NCBI GenBank assembly: GCA_013403005.1
Contig: JACBOA010000005.1
Location: 1 to 64,000, forward strand
From: Methanobacteriaceae archaeon
GTDB taxonomy: Archaea > Methanobacteriota > Methanobacteria > Methanobacteriales > Methanobacteriaceae
Reading direction: 5' to 3'
DNA length: 64,000 nucleotides
This document shows positions 28,720-37,282 of the stretch, in pieces. The translations under genes and the position numbers were made by a program. Position 1 is the stretch's first letter; each line of letters starts with the position of its first letter. The notes beneath the pieces were generated by a model. The model was not told the origin of the DNA and ran no database searches. It saw only the letters and a program-made list of their open reading frames with translations.

Positions 28720-30792
28720 ATGATGGATATAGCAAATTATAAGGTTATTGCATCTCTTTCAGGGGTTGATATTATAAAATTCTTTAAAGAGAAATACTGG
28801 TTAATCATATTGATAGCCATTTTCTTATTCTCATTTGCACTTGATATATTCGTTTTAACCCGATATTCCTTCTCATATGGTATTGATGGTGCATTTTACG
28901 ATATACAAATACGCAATATAATGCAATACGGATTTCCAATGAGTAACGATCCTCCATTGGCGTATTATTTACTCGCACCATTTGCATTTCTTTCTGGAAA
29001 CTCATTTTTAGGAATCAAAATTGGAATGTCCCTAATAGGTTCACTGCTTGCTTTTCCAGCATTCAAGCTCACAGAATTGTATAGAAGGGAAAAAAATGGG
29101 AAAATCTTAGGATCAAGGATACCAGCACTTCTAAGTGCTTTCATGGTGACAATTAATGTAAACTATTTTGCCCTAATAGGAAATTACATGCAGAACCTGG
29201 TAGGGGTTCTTTTCCTATCGATATTCTTTTATTATGTCATTAAATGGTTTGAAGACATTGAAAATTGGAAAAAATACGGAGCCTTAACTATCTTATTCTT
29301 AGGTATAAACTTATTAACGCATATTTACACAGGAGCCCTGGCTGTAACCATTTTCTTTTCCCTGTTAATCTTCAGCATTGTCTTAAAAACATATAATACT
29401 CGCAAATTACCCCTCTTCGACCTGAAAATATTGGGTTTATTAAGTTTATTAATACTGGGCTGTTTTATTATCCTATTCGTGGCATATCCAGTGATGTACA
29501 CCAAGTATGGAACTGTTCTATCCTTTTTAAATTCCTCTTCTACAATCACAACTGGTGGTCATGGAATGAGTAGTCCGGTTAATGGCATGATATTTTGCAG
29601 TTTACCTTACCTATTGGGAGTTGCAGCTTCTCTATTAATACTTTACCGGGGATTAAAAGAAATAATCTCAAATGAATCCCAGATTAATAATTCTTCACAG
29701 ATGAAAATCAATATAAATACACTCTTAGCATGGGTTTATATTTCCTTTGCTGCTGTTGTGACTGTATTAGCTGTCATGCCAGCATCCGATTATCAGTCAA
29801 GGTTCTTGTTAATTGCCTTTTTACCCCTAGGGCTGATAATTCCAATAGGACTAAAATTTATGGAAACAGAATTTCTAGCCAGATATCCTTCTAAAAAGCT
29901 ACCAACAACTCTCTTAGTAATTGGAATAGCAATAATATTTGCTTTTTCCAGTTTCTACACAGCTTCACAATCTTTCAACAATCTGGGCCCTACCATCACC
30001 ACAGATGAGTATAATGATCTGGTTAAAATTAGGGCAAGCTTTGTCAACAACAGTGATGAAAATATAGTCATTTTAGCATCAGACTTCCAGACCAAATACT
30101 GGGTGGAGTATATTTTAGGTGACTTAGGTCAAGGTAAAAATGTAAATGTTGTTGAAAACATTAATGGAGTCCAAGAAAAGTATCAAAATAGCACCTTATA
30201 TGCAATAAGTTCTCTAAATACTCAAACATCTTCTATAAAGACCTTTAACACAGCTTCAGGAACTTCAACACTAAATCAGGGGAATATAGTATCCAATTCA
30301 GGAAATACAATATCAAATCAGGGCAACATGCCATCAGATCCCATGAATGCAGGATCAAACCCTGGAAATAGGGTAAGGAATATGGGAGGTGGGGGCATGG
30401 ACAACAGTTATGATCTAAGTTTCCTCCTCCCCTATGGACCTCCCCTTTTACCTAATTCGTGGGATAGTATATTGATAAATAATAGAGGCTCAACTGCCAT
30501 GCAAAATCCACTAAACAGAGACAATCAGCATCCTGAAAAAAATAACAACACCACAAATAGATCTCCTGGAAACATGACCTCTAATGCTGCACCTCCTGAA
30601 AATATGGCTTCTAACAATATACAACCTGATGGGGGCATGCCTGGAAGTAGAAACCAGACTCAGGGAGCTCCTATAAATAATATCGGATCAGGTTCTGATG
30701 GGGAATCATTAAAATTTTTAGAATCATTGACTAGTTCAGGAACCACCATCTACAGCGGAAAATATTTCAAAATAATCAAGATAAAACTGTGA
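28720..30792 (+). CDS. GT-C-like polytopic membrane protein with Asn/Gly-rich insert
   Basis: A 690-residue membrane protein with about 12 helices in the first 420 residues. The first outer loop contains YGIDGAFYDIQIRNIMQYG, similar in place and acidic residues to the GT-C glycosyltransferase (PMT/STT3-like) loop, and HIYTGALA sits in a later helix. Residues 420-505 form a soluble outer domain (TTDEYNDLVKIRASF; then VILASDFQTKYWVEY). Residues about 508-660 are a low-complexity stretch rich in Asn, Gly, Ser, Met and Pro with repeating x-GN units and several N-x-T/S sites. The C-terminus returns to an ordered strand (IYSGKYFKIIKIKL). The donor and acceptor are unknown. Confidence 0.75.
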   Translation: MMDIANYKVIASLSGVDIIKFFKEKYWLIILIAIFLFSFALDIFVLTRYSFSYGIDGAFYDIQIRNIMQYGFPMSNDPPLAYYLLAPFAFLSGNSFLGIKIGMSLIGSLLAFPAFKLTELYRREKNGKILGSRIPALLSAFMVTINVNYFALIGNYMQNLVGVLFLSIFFYYVIKWFEDIENWKKYGALTILFLGINLLTHIYTGALAVTIFFSLLIFSIVLKTYNTRKLPLFDLKILGLLSLLILGCFIILFVAYPVMYTKYGTVLSFLNSSSTITTGGHGMSSPVNGMIFCSLPYLLGVAASLLILYRGLKEIISNESQINNSSQMKININTLLAWVYISFAAVVTVLAVMPASDYQSRFLLIAFLPLGLIIPIGLKFMETEFLARYPSKKLPTTLLVIGIAIIFAFSSFYTASQSFNNLGPTITTDEYNDLVKIRASFVNNSDENIVILASDFQTKYWVEYILGDLGQGKNVNVVENINGVQEKYQNSTLYAISSLNTQTSSIKTFNTASGTSTLNQGNIVSNSGNTISNQGNMPSDPMNAGSNPGNRVRNMGGGGMDNSYDLSFLLPYGPPLLPNSWDSILINNRGSTAMQNPLNRDNQHPEKNNNTTNRSPGNMTSNAAPPENMASNNIQPDGGMPGSRNQTQGAPINNIGSGSDGESLKFLESLTSSGTTIYSGKYFKIIKIKL

Positions 30793-30928
30793 AATAAAAG
30801 TTGGATGTGTTGTGAAGATTAATGTTGTGCTTTAAGGAAGGATAACAATTATGGAAAAAAAGGTATGTTATGATAAAATAGAAAATTAAGAATATAGGCA
30901 ACTTTAACATTTTTTTAAATATTCTTTT

Positions 30929-31270
30929 TTATCTCTTTTTAAAGTCTAAAATGGTTCTCACCATTGGCATTTCTAGATTTATATCCACTGAAATAGGAGG
31001 GCCTTCATCCAAGTACATTGAGGTCAGAACATACTTTTCAGATGTTGATTGGTTTGATTTTCCAATGATTTTAAGGATGAATGTATCCTTTTCACTATTT
31101 TCAAAAAAATCTTTAACTTTTCCAGAATCCTGGCCTATGACCCGCAATATTATCATAAGATGATTATCATTGGACCAATGAAAGTCTTTAATAAACTCTT
31201 CAGGGATGGTAATTTCATCTATTGCAGGTTTTACTTTTTCAAAAGTTATTGCTTCGGGTATATTTTCCAT
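30929..31270 (-). CDS. conserved-looking soluble protein, function unknown
   Basis: A 113-residue acidic protein, read from ATG at 31270 with a good ggagg 7 nt upstream. It has alternating charged and hydrophobic strands (HLMIILRVIG, TFILKIIG, YVLTSMYLDEGPPISVDINLEM), suggesting a beta-rich fold, and no membrane segment or signal peptide. I do not recognise it. It is convergent with the GT-C-like gene and isolated on its other side. Confidence 0.65.
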   Translation of the reverse strand: MENIPEAITFEKVKPAIDEITIPEEFIKDFHWSNDNHLMIILRVIGQDSGKVKDFFENSEKDTFILKIIGKSNQSTSEKYVLTSMYLDEGPPISVDINLEMPMVRTILDFKKR

Positions 31271-31799
31271 AAAAAATCCTCCATGTCTACATCATCCAGT
31301 TCCTTGATAATTAACACCTTTATGATAATAAATTCCTCTAAGTATTTAGTATATTCTTAAGATTCCAATCATTTTCCAATTGTATCTTTATGATTTGCAT
31401 GTTTAATCTATCCATCTTAAACTGAATCTATTCACAAAATGGGAATCCTTTCATCTTTCTACAAATTTTAGAAGATTTCATTATACTTTACTTTTTATTA
31501 ACTTGCTCAAAAACCATGTTATGGGGAATGAATAGCTTCTTTTATATTTAAAAACATATATTCTTCTGTTTTTCCAACGAATTCCTAGAATTAGCTCTTT
31601 AATTGGAATTTGAAACATTGACAGGGGAATATTAAGGAAATTGTAATAGTTATATATTTTTTCTATGTATTTTAATTGAATATCCTCATTTCATCTATTA
31701 TTAACCCATTGGGAATGTTAGGTTCGAGCTTGACAAGTAAATCGATAATAATATATAAAAAGTAGTTGTTCATTAATTATAATGATAAATAGATTGTGG
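31271..31799. other. spacer of about 530 bp upstream of symporter 2 operon
   Basis: AT-rich, without an ORF of quality on either strand. A short less AT-rich patch at 31708-31743 (cccattgggaatgttaggttcgagcttgac) was examined as a tRNA or riboswitch; it does not fold into a tRNA. An A/T element at 31750-31765 is a plausible promoter for the accessory ORF. Confidence 0.5.
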
Positions 31800-31810
31800 T
31801 AAGGAGGTGA
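31800..31810 (+). promoter_or_regulatory. strong ribosome binding site deciding a TTG start
   Basis: The sequence aaggaggtgag is a near-perfect anti-16S match and ends 4 nt before the TTG at 31815. It supports the small accessory ORF as a real, well-translated gene despite its rare start codon. Confidence 0.8.
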
Positions 31811-31814
31811 GAAC

Positions 31815-32024
31815 TTGGTTCTGGGGATAAATGATCCATGGATTTGGGGTGCATATATTGGATGCATTCTAGCAACTCTTCTTTGTGTTGTTTATGGAGT
31901 ATTAAATTGGAATAAAGGCGGCGAAGATGAAGAAGAGCAAGTAAAAGAAGAAGTGGAGTGGCATAAAAAGGAAAAAGAAATGCAAGAGAAAGAATTGGGT
32001 CTCTGGGATGAAGAAGATGCATAA
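31815..32024 (+). CDS. small accessory membrane protein of the symporter
   Basis: A 69-residue protein starting at TTG 31815 under a very strong ribosome binding site. It begins LGINDPWIWGAYIGC, has one transmembrane helix (about residues 10-31) and ends in a strongly charged Glu/Lys helix. This pattern matches the small accessory proteins encoded just ahead of SSS symporters in archaea and bacteria. It precedes symporter 2 by 37 bp in one operon. It presumably binds and stabilises or regulates the transporter; the exact role is not known. The antisense frame over the same bases is an artefact of the Glu/Lys-rich codons. Confidence 0.82.
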   Translation: MVLGINDPWIWGAYIGCILATLLCVVYGVLNWNKGGEDEEEQVKEEVEWHKKEKEMQEKELGLWDEEDA

Positions 32025-32061
32025 TAATCTACATTTCATAAAGATATAGGTTGTGGATTAA

Positions 32062-33663
32062 ATGAATGATTTATTGATATTAAGTATAGTAGTTTTAATA
32101 TACCTATTTATAACTGGCTACGTGGGATACGTGGCCTGGCGGCGTACCAAGACTGCTGATGATTATATGGTGGCGGGAAGGGAAACTCATCCTGTCATAA
32201 TGGCTTTAAGTTACGGTGCAACTTTCATCAGCACAGCAGCTATAGTAGGTTTTGGGGGAACAGCAGGAGTTTATGGAATGGGTCTTTTATGGTTGACATT
32301 CCTGAACATTCTGGTGGGTATTTTCATAGCATTCGTATTTTTTGGAAAACGTACCCGAAAAATGGGACACAATTTAGGCGCCCTAACTTTTCCTGAATTT
32401 TTATCCAAACGTTTTGATAGCAGATTCATACAGTATTTCAGTGGTTTGGTAATATTCTTCGGAATGACATTGTATGCATCTGTGGTTTTAATTGGTATGG
32501 CTAGATTTGCTGAAACAACTCTGAGTATAGATTACAATATAGCTTTAATTGTACTGGCAGTTATTGTGGCATTATACGTTATTTTCGGAGGAATAAGGGG
32601 TGTGATGTACACTGATGCTGTTCAGGGAACTATAATGTTTGTGGGAATGGCAATATTACTGGTATCCACCTACTGGATGTTAGGAGGCGTAGTTAATGCC
32701 AATCAAGCTCTCACTAACCTAGTTAACATGGTACCGGCCAATGCCACAGCAACGGCAACTGCCACAGGATTCACAGGATGGACCTCCATGCCGGCATTGG
32801 GAAGTCCCTTCTGGTGGACACTGGTCAGCACACTTATCTTGGGTGTAGGAATAGGAGTTCTATCTCAACCACAGCTTGTAGTAAGGTTCATGACTGTAAA
32901 ATCAAACCGAGAACTAAACAGAGCTGTTTTAGTGGGCGGAATATTCATACTAATGATGACCGGCACTGCATTCATAGTTGGTGCATTATCCAATGTATAT
33001 TTCTTTGACACTGTGGGGAAATTGTCTGTGCAGGTTGTAGGGGGAAATGCAGATAAAATAATACCTGCTTTCATCACAGCAGCTATGCCCTTATGGTTTG
33101 CATACCTTTTCATGATAACCCTTTTATCTGCGGCAATGTCAACCCTAAGTGCTCAGGTTCATGTACAGGGAACTGCTCTTGGTAGAGACATCTATGAAAC
33201 AATTGCCCGGAAAAAAGGAGGAGCTTCGGTAATGGTTGCTCGGATGGGAATAGCCATTGCCATGATAATTGCAGTCATTATGGGGTTCATATTACCGGCA
33301 AATATTATTGCAGTGGGAACTTCCATGTGGTTCTCCATAACCGCAGCAGCATTCCTCTCCATGTACGTATTCGCCCTCTTCTGGAAAGGCTGTACCAAAG
33401 CTGGAGCCATATCTGGACTGGTAGTTGGAACTATTATCAGTTTATTCTGGCTGGTATTTGAATACAAAAAATCAGCAGAAGCCCTGGGAATTGCAAAAGC
33501 CATTACCGGAAGTGCAATGGTTATTCCAGGCATGCCATGGCCTACCGTAGACCCCATTGTAATTGCATTACCAATTGCTTTTGTGGTCACAATAGTGGTA
33601 AGCCTTCTAACCAAAAAACCCAGCAAGGAACACATGGAAAAATGTTTCCAAGGAGTAGAATAA
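32062..33663 (+). CDS. sodium:solute symporter (SSS family), copy 2
   Basis: A 533-residue transporter of the same length as copy 1 and closely similar throughout: the segments GYVGYVAWRRTK, GATFISTAAIVGFGG, KRTRKMGHNLGALTFPEFLS and LSAAMSTLSAQ are shared. Differences cluster in the last third (for example IARKKGGASVMVARMG against LQKTGGSSVRVARMG). About 13 hydrophobic helices are visible. ATG at 32062 lies 37 bp after the accessory gene. The substrate is unknown; the duplicated pair may differ in affinity or regulation. A palindrome plus T-run follows the stop. Confidence 0.92.
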   Translation: MNDLLILSIVVLIYLFITGYVGYVAWRRTKTADDYMVAGRETHPVIMALSYGATFISTAAIVGFGGTAGVYGMGLLWLTFLNILVGIFIAFVFFGKRTRKMGHNLGALTFPEFLSKRFDSRFIQYFSGLVIFFGMTLYASVVLIGMARFAETTLSIDYNIALIVLAVIVALYVIFGGIRGVMYTDAVQGTIMFVGMAILLVSTYWMLGGVVNANQALTNLVNMVPANATATATATGFTGWTSMPALGSPFWWTLVSTLILGVGIGVLSQPQLVVRFMTVKSNRELNRAVLVGGIFILMMTGTAFIVGALSNVYFFDTVGKLSVQVVGGNADKIIPAFITAAMPLWFAYLFMITLLSAAMSTLSAQVHVQGTALGRDIYETIARKKGGASVMVARMGIAIAMIIAVIMGFILPANIIAVGTSMWFSITAAAFLSMYVFALFWKGCTKAGAISGLVVGTIISLFWLVFEYKKSAEALGIAKAITGSAMVIPGMPWPTVDPIVIALPIAFVVTIVVSLLTKKPSKEHMEKCFQGVE

Positions 33664-33687
33664 TTCTACTCTATTTCCCTTTTTTTT
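33654..33687 (+). terminator. hairpin plus T-run after symporter 2
   Basis: AGTAGAAT-A-ATTCTACT (33654-33670) is a perfect 8-bp inverted repeat overlapping the stop codon, followed by tatttccc and eight Ts (33680-33687). The combination looks like a transcription terminator; the T-run alone would do in archaea. Confidence 0.65.
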
Positions 33688-33909
33688 AAATTAAGGCATA
33701 ATTAGGCGTATTTTTAAATATTAAATTTCAATTCCTATTTATAGAAGATTCACATCATTTATTTCTAAATCATGTTCATAATCTCTGAAACTATAAGTAT
33801 AACTTGAAACTTAAATTTATAACAAGAACATAGGATTAAGTTAATTTATTAAATTTTTACTTCCTTTAGGTTAAGTTTTGTTTGCATGTGATTTGTAAAT
33901 GGTGATAAT

Positions 33910-34161
33910 ATGAGAGTAGTACAAGAAATCGTGGGAAAAGAGGTTTTAGATAGTTCAGCAGTTATAATTGGAAAAGTAAAGGATGTTGAAGTAAATCTGG
34001 AGACCAATGAAATCCAAGCTTTCGTTGTGGGTAAAGGAGGTATTTCAGAGGGATTAGGACTATCCAAAGGTGAAACCATCGTTCCTTGTGATATGGTGAG
34101 TAAAATTGGGGATAAAATCCTTCTTAAAAGCCGAGATGAAACTACAACTTACGAGTTCTAA
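33910..34161 (+). CDS. PRC-barrel domain protein
   Basis: An 83-residue protein consisting of one PRC-barrel: VVQEIVGKEVLDSSAVIIGKV at the N-terminus, then VKDVEVN, AFVVGKGG and IVPCDMVSKIGDKILL. PRC-barrels are small RNA- or protein-binding folds also found in RimM. Several free-standing copies occur in methanogens with unknown partners. ATG at 33910 follows ggtgataat. The gene stands alone between symporter 2 and the zinc mini-protein. Confidence 0.88.
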   Translation: MRVVQEIVGKEVLDSSAVIIGKVKDVEVNLETNEIQAFVVGKGGISEGLGLSKGETIVPCDMVSKIGDKILLKSRDETTTYEF

Positions 34162-34344
34162 TCAATTTCATTTTTTTAGCCAATTCTTTATTTATTAAAA
34201 AAATTACTGGATTCAATCCATTAAGAATCGAATATTTCAATTAAACACTTGGTTACTCTAGTTAAATATTAAATATTGTTTTATCTAATAACCAGAAATC
34301 TTTCATTAAGATTCATTAAGAAAGCAATTACAATAAGGTGTTTG

Positions 34345-34515
34345 GTGGTGGAAGTCCGAGGTATATGTAATATCTGCGGTCAACCGGGTAAAATGTACAC
34401 CTGTTCAATGTGTGGTGCATTAGTTTGTGGCAGGTGTTTCCAGCTAAATCAGGGAATATGTAAACGCTGCCAGAAGGGTCTAAAGTTTCATAAAAAAGAT
34501 AATTCATATTATTAG
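34345..34515 (+). CDS. zinc-binding mini-protein with four CxxC pairs
   Basis: A 56-residue protein if started at GTG 34345 (or 34348), which has aaggtg 4-7 nt upstream; the frame is open further upstream but lacks a ribosome binding site. Four CxxC pairs (CNIC, CSMC, CGRC, CKRC) within 40 residues form two cross-braced zinc sites of B-box/HIT-finger type. The tail is basic (KGLKFHKKDN). It lies 161 bp upstream of pyrE. Such mini-proteins are probably protein- or RNA-binding adaptors; the partner is unknown. Confidence 0.78.
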   Translation: MVEVRGICNICGQPGKMYTCSMCGALVCGRCFQLNQGICKRCQKGLKFHKKDNSYY

Positions 34516-34676
34516 TGTTATTCATTAGATAATATCAACAATTTATAGACTTAAATACATTCAAATTCTAGTCATCCAAAATTCTACTGACTCTGTTAAT
34601 CTACTGATCTCTTAAAAAACTGATTAAATGTTATATCTAAAATATATTTAAAAAAAATATTCAGTTTTATAAAGGA

Positions 34677-35219
34677 ATGATGTTAATGTCAATAAAATCG
34701 GAAAAAAACCTTCTAATTAACTTATTAAAGGATAATCAAGTTATCAAACTGGGTAAATTCACCCTATCATCCGGCAAAGAAAGCGATTACTATGTGGATA
34801 TGAAAAAGGCTATTACTGAACCCCGCATCCTATCCCAGATTGCAAAGATCATCTCTGATCTCATAAAGGAGGATGAAATCGATAGGATAGCCGGACCTGC
34901 CCTGGGAGCTGTTCCCATTGCAACTGCTGTGGCACTCCACTCTGAAATCCCAATGCTCATGATAAGAAAGGCCCAGAAAGATTACGGGACTTCAAAACTC
35001 ATTGAAGGGGAACTTAAAGACGGTGATAAGGTTATTGTAGTGGAAGACGTTACCACCACTGGAAATTCCCTACTGAAAGCAGTTAAAGCGGTTTTAGATA
35101 ATGGTGGTGTGGTGGAAAGAACCTTTGTGGTAGTTGATCGGGAGGAAGGTGCAGTGGAAAAGTTAAAAGAGGAAGGATTGCTTCTGGAACCATTGGTAAC
35201 CATCAATGATTTTAAATAG
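34677..35219 (+). CDS. pyrE: orotate phosphoribosyltransferase
   Basis: A 180-residue enzyme of pyrimidine synthesis that joins orotate to PRPP to give OMP. The PRPP signature is VIVVEDVTTTGNSLLKA near residue 119, and the N-terminal FTLSSGKESDYYVDMK block is typical of PyrE. The length is normal for archaea. In-frame ATGs at 34677, 34680 and 34686 are all possible; aaagga at 34671-34676 favours 34680 or 34686 by spacing. After the stop, a 14-bp segment (attttaaatagcaa) that includes the stop is repeated at 35229-35242. Confidence 0.93.
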   Translation: MMLMSIKSEKNLLINLLKDNQVIKLGKFTLSSGKESDYYVDMKKAITEPRILSQIAKIISDLIKEDEIDRIAGPALGAVPIATAVALHSEIPMLMIRKAQKDYGTSKLIEGELKDGDKVIVVEDVTTTGNSLLKAVKAVLDNGGVVERTFVVVDREEGAVEKLKEEGLLLEPLVTINDFK

Positions 35220-35405
35220 CAATCAGTTATTTTAAATAGCAAAGTTATCGTATTAGTGATGCTATTTTTTTTAAATTTTTGTCAAAACTAACTTTATTGT
35301 CTTTTATTTTCAATTTATCTTTTCTTTTCAATTAAAATTCCAATTCCGTATTTCAAACTGAAATAACTGATTAAAAACTTAATGATGATTAAAAATTAAA
35401 ATATA

Positions 35406-35963
35406 TTAACTTTTCACGTGTTTTACCAGGTGTCCCAGTTCTCCTTTAATCAGTTTCATTCCAAGGGTAACTGCATTGGGAGATCCGGGTAATGCCACAA
35501 GAATTGTTTCATTCCAGACTCCTGCAGTCGCTCTTGACAATATGGCACCGGTTCCAAGTTCTTTATATGATTCATAACGGAATATTTCACCAAAACCATG
35601 CAATTCTTTATTAAATAAGGGATTAATGGTTTCTATGGTAATGTCACGTTTCCCAATTCCAGTACCTCCTGTGCTGATTATGATTTCAGCCCCTTCATCC
35701 CTCATTTTATGGATAGTTTTCAGGAGAATCTCTGCATCATCGGGGATAACCTTATAAGATATGATATCATGCTGATCTTTTATTGATTCAATTATAATTC
35801 TTCCAGATAAATCCTGTTTCAAATCTGCATAATCCAACACATCTCCCTTATTAGAATTTTTTAATCGTGGAGAATGGGATCTTGAATCACTCAAAGTAAT
35901 TATCCCCACTTTAACCATTAAAGGGCTTTTTTTTCTGTGTTCTTCCATACTTTTACTCTTCAT
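35406..35963 (-). CDS. moaB: molybdopterin biosynthesis protein MoaB/MogA family
   Basis: A 185-residue MoaB/MogA-type adenylyltransferase that prepares molybdopterin for metal insertion, needed for tungsten/molybdenum formylmethanofuran dehydrogenase. Landmarks are VGIITLSDSRS at the N-terminus, ISTGGTGIGKRDITIE near residue 100 and VALPGSPNAV near 158. Aspartate and glycine positions of the catalytic site are intact. ATG at 35963 follows agaggat. An N-terminal 11-residue basic extension (KSKSMEEHRKK) precedes the domain. The gene is divergent from the Nob1-like gene across a spacer holding a structured RNA candidate. Confidence 0.9.
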   Translation of the reverse strand: MKSKSMEEHRKKSPLMVKVGIITLSDSRSHSPRLKNSNKGDVLDYADLKQDLSGRIIIESIKDQHDIISYKVIPDDAEILLKTIHKMRDEGAEIIISTGGTGIGKRDITIETINPLFNKELHGFGEIFRYESYKELGTGAILSRATAGVWNETILVALPGSPNAVTLGMKLIKGELGHLVKHVKS

Positions 35964-36270
35964 TAATTCATCCTCTTTTTAAAGCATTCCAGGACTATAA
36001 TCATTAACTAATTCTAATTAATCAAGGTATAAAGGGATTATGCGGGTCCAATTCGTGATACAAGCACATATTTATAAGATATGATTATTCAAATACAATT
36101 TAAAATAATTATTTACATATAAATAAAATATTACAGATCTGAAAATATTTCTAAAAATGTTAACTGTATTAAAATAATATAATCACTATCAAATCACTAT
36201 CAAGATAAAAGTTCCATTCAATGTTGTAATTTAATAGATAATTCTTTAGATCAGGATATTAAACATATTA
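35964..36270. other. AT-rich spacer left of the RNA candidate
   Basis: About 300 bp of A/T-rich sequence upstream of moaB, without an ORF. It contains repeated aatcactatcaa units at 36181-36202 (two adjacent copies). If the RNA candidate is transcribed from the minus strand, this stretch would be its downstream region and part of a long moaB leader. Confidence 0.5.
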
Positions 36271-36360
36271 TTGTGGGGGAGGGTATTAGGTCCAAATCGG
36301 AGGCGGTTTTTCGCAGGCGAAAAATTATGAACGGAGTCTAATGTCACCCTCCCTCAACAA
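36271..36360. ncRNA. candidate structured RNA, about 90 nt, strand unresolved
   Basis: A GC-rich island in AT-rich spacer that folds into one long hairpin. P1: 36271-36274 pairs with 36357-36360 and 36275-36284 with 36346-36355, 14 bp with one G-U and a single bulged A at 36356. P2: ATTAG (36285-36289) with CTAAT (36338-36342), leaving GTC bulged. P3: TCC (36291-36293) with GGA (36333-36335). An asymmetric purine-rich internal loop (13 and 8 nt) follows, then P4: TTTTTCG with CGAAAAA (36307-36313/36318-36324) capped by CAGG. No ORF crosses it. It does not match tRNA, SRP RNA, RNase P RNA or a riboswitch I know. A TATA-like cttttta on the minus strand near 36385 would place a start close to 36360. 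Confidence 0.6.
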
Positions 36361-36558
36361 ATAATTTATTGTTTTAATTACATAAAAAGATTTCCCCGCA
36401 GCAGTATGCAGGAATAAAAAACGACTTTAAATACTCAAATAATTCAAAAACGTTAGTATATGTTATATTTTTTAAAAAAATTCTTATAGGTACATTTTAT
36501 AGTCAAATAAATGCACTTAATCTCATATAATTTTAATGCATAATTTCTGGTGGGTTTT
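36361..36558. other. spacer between RNA candidate and Nob1-like gene
   Basis: 200 bp, AT-rich except for a short ccccgcagcagtatgcagg patch at 36394-36413. It probably carries the promoter of the downstream gene (tttaaatactc near 36424) and possibly a minus-strand promoter for the RNA candidate. No ORF supported. Confidence 0.45.
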
Positions 36559-37059
36559 ATGAAAGATAAAATATATGTGCTGGATGCTTCAGGAATAATC
36601 GGAGGTTTTATATCTCCAAAACATCTTAATATCACCACAAACTCAGTTATATCTGAATTAAAGGATATAAAATCGCAAATTATTGTTGAATCCGCTTTAA
36701 AAGATGGTTCACTTGTTATTGGAGAACCTGGTTCCGATTCAATCAGTAAAGTTCAAAGTGCAATTACCACTTCTGGTGATATTTTAAGGTTATCTACAGT
36801 TGATAAAGAGTTGGTGGCATTGGCCCTGACACTGGAAAAAAATTATTATCCATTGGTGGTTACTGATGATTACTCCATACAGAATATCCTGAAAATCCTC
36901 CAGATTCCCTATTGCAGTGTTTTAACAGAGGGTATAAATGAAGTATATGCTTGGATAAAAATATGCAGGGGTTGTCGGAAAAAATATCCACCGGAATATA
37001 AAGAGGATGAATGTGAAATTTGTGGTTCTTCTGTTTACCGTAAAAGAATAAAGAAATAA
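36559..37059 (+). CDS. nob1: Nob1-like PIN endonuclease with zinc ribbon
   Basis: A 166-residue archaeal Nob1, the nuclease that trims the 3' end of 16S rRNA in pre-30S particles. The PIN domain shows the acidic residues in VLDASGIIGG (near 8), SVISELKD (near 32) and VVTDDYSIQN (near 102). The C-terminal zinc ribbon has CRGCRKKYPPE and CEICGSS. The ATG at 36559 (MKDKIYVL) has ggtggg 5 nt upstream; an in-frame GTG 9 bp earlier overlaps it. It is transcribed alone or with the DUF2117 gene 223 bp downstream. Confidence 0.9.
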   Translation: MKDKIYVLDASGIIGGFISPKHLNITTNSVISELKDIKSQIIVESALKDGSLVIGEPGSDSISKVQSAITTSGDILRLSTVDKELVALALTLEKNYYPLVVTDDYSIQNILKILQIPYCSVLTEGINEVYAWIKICRGCRKKYPPEYKEDECEICGSSVYRKRIKK

Positions 37060-37282
37060 AAATAAAGAGATGATAAACATTCTAGACGCATTTATATTCA
37101 ATTAGAACTTCAATCCCCTACAAAAATCTAAGAATATAAAAATAGTAACTTCAAAATACTAAACTGGCCATTTAGAACTCAATTTAAGCATATCACAATC
37201 ATTTATCACGTCTGTACAATCTTCTGACTTTTCAAGGGTATTAGAGGGTAATTATAAAAACTTGTTAATTCCAAGGTGAAAC

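Noticed and set aside
31708..31745. tRNA-like ttaggttcgagc patch
   Set aside because: The flanks do not pair as a T arm and no acceptor or anticodon stem can be drawn.
31777..32022. 81-codon antisense ORF over the symporter accessory gene
   Set aside because: Leu/Ser-rich mirror of Glu/Lys codons; the plus-strand gene has a strong ribosome binding site.
35209..35242. 14-bp direct repeat around the pyrE stop
   Set aside because: Short and AT-rich; likely local slippage without function.
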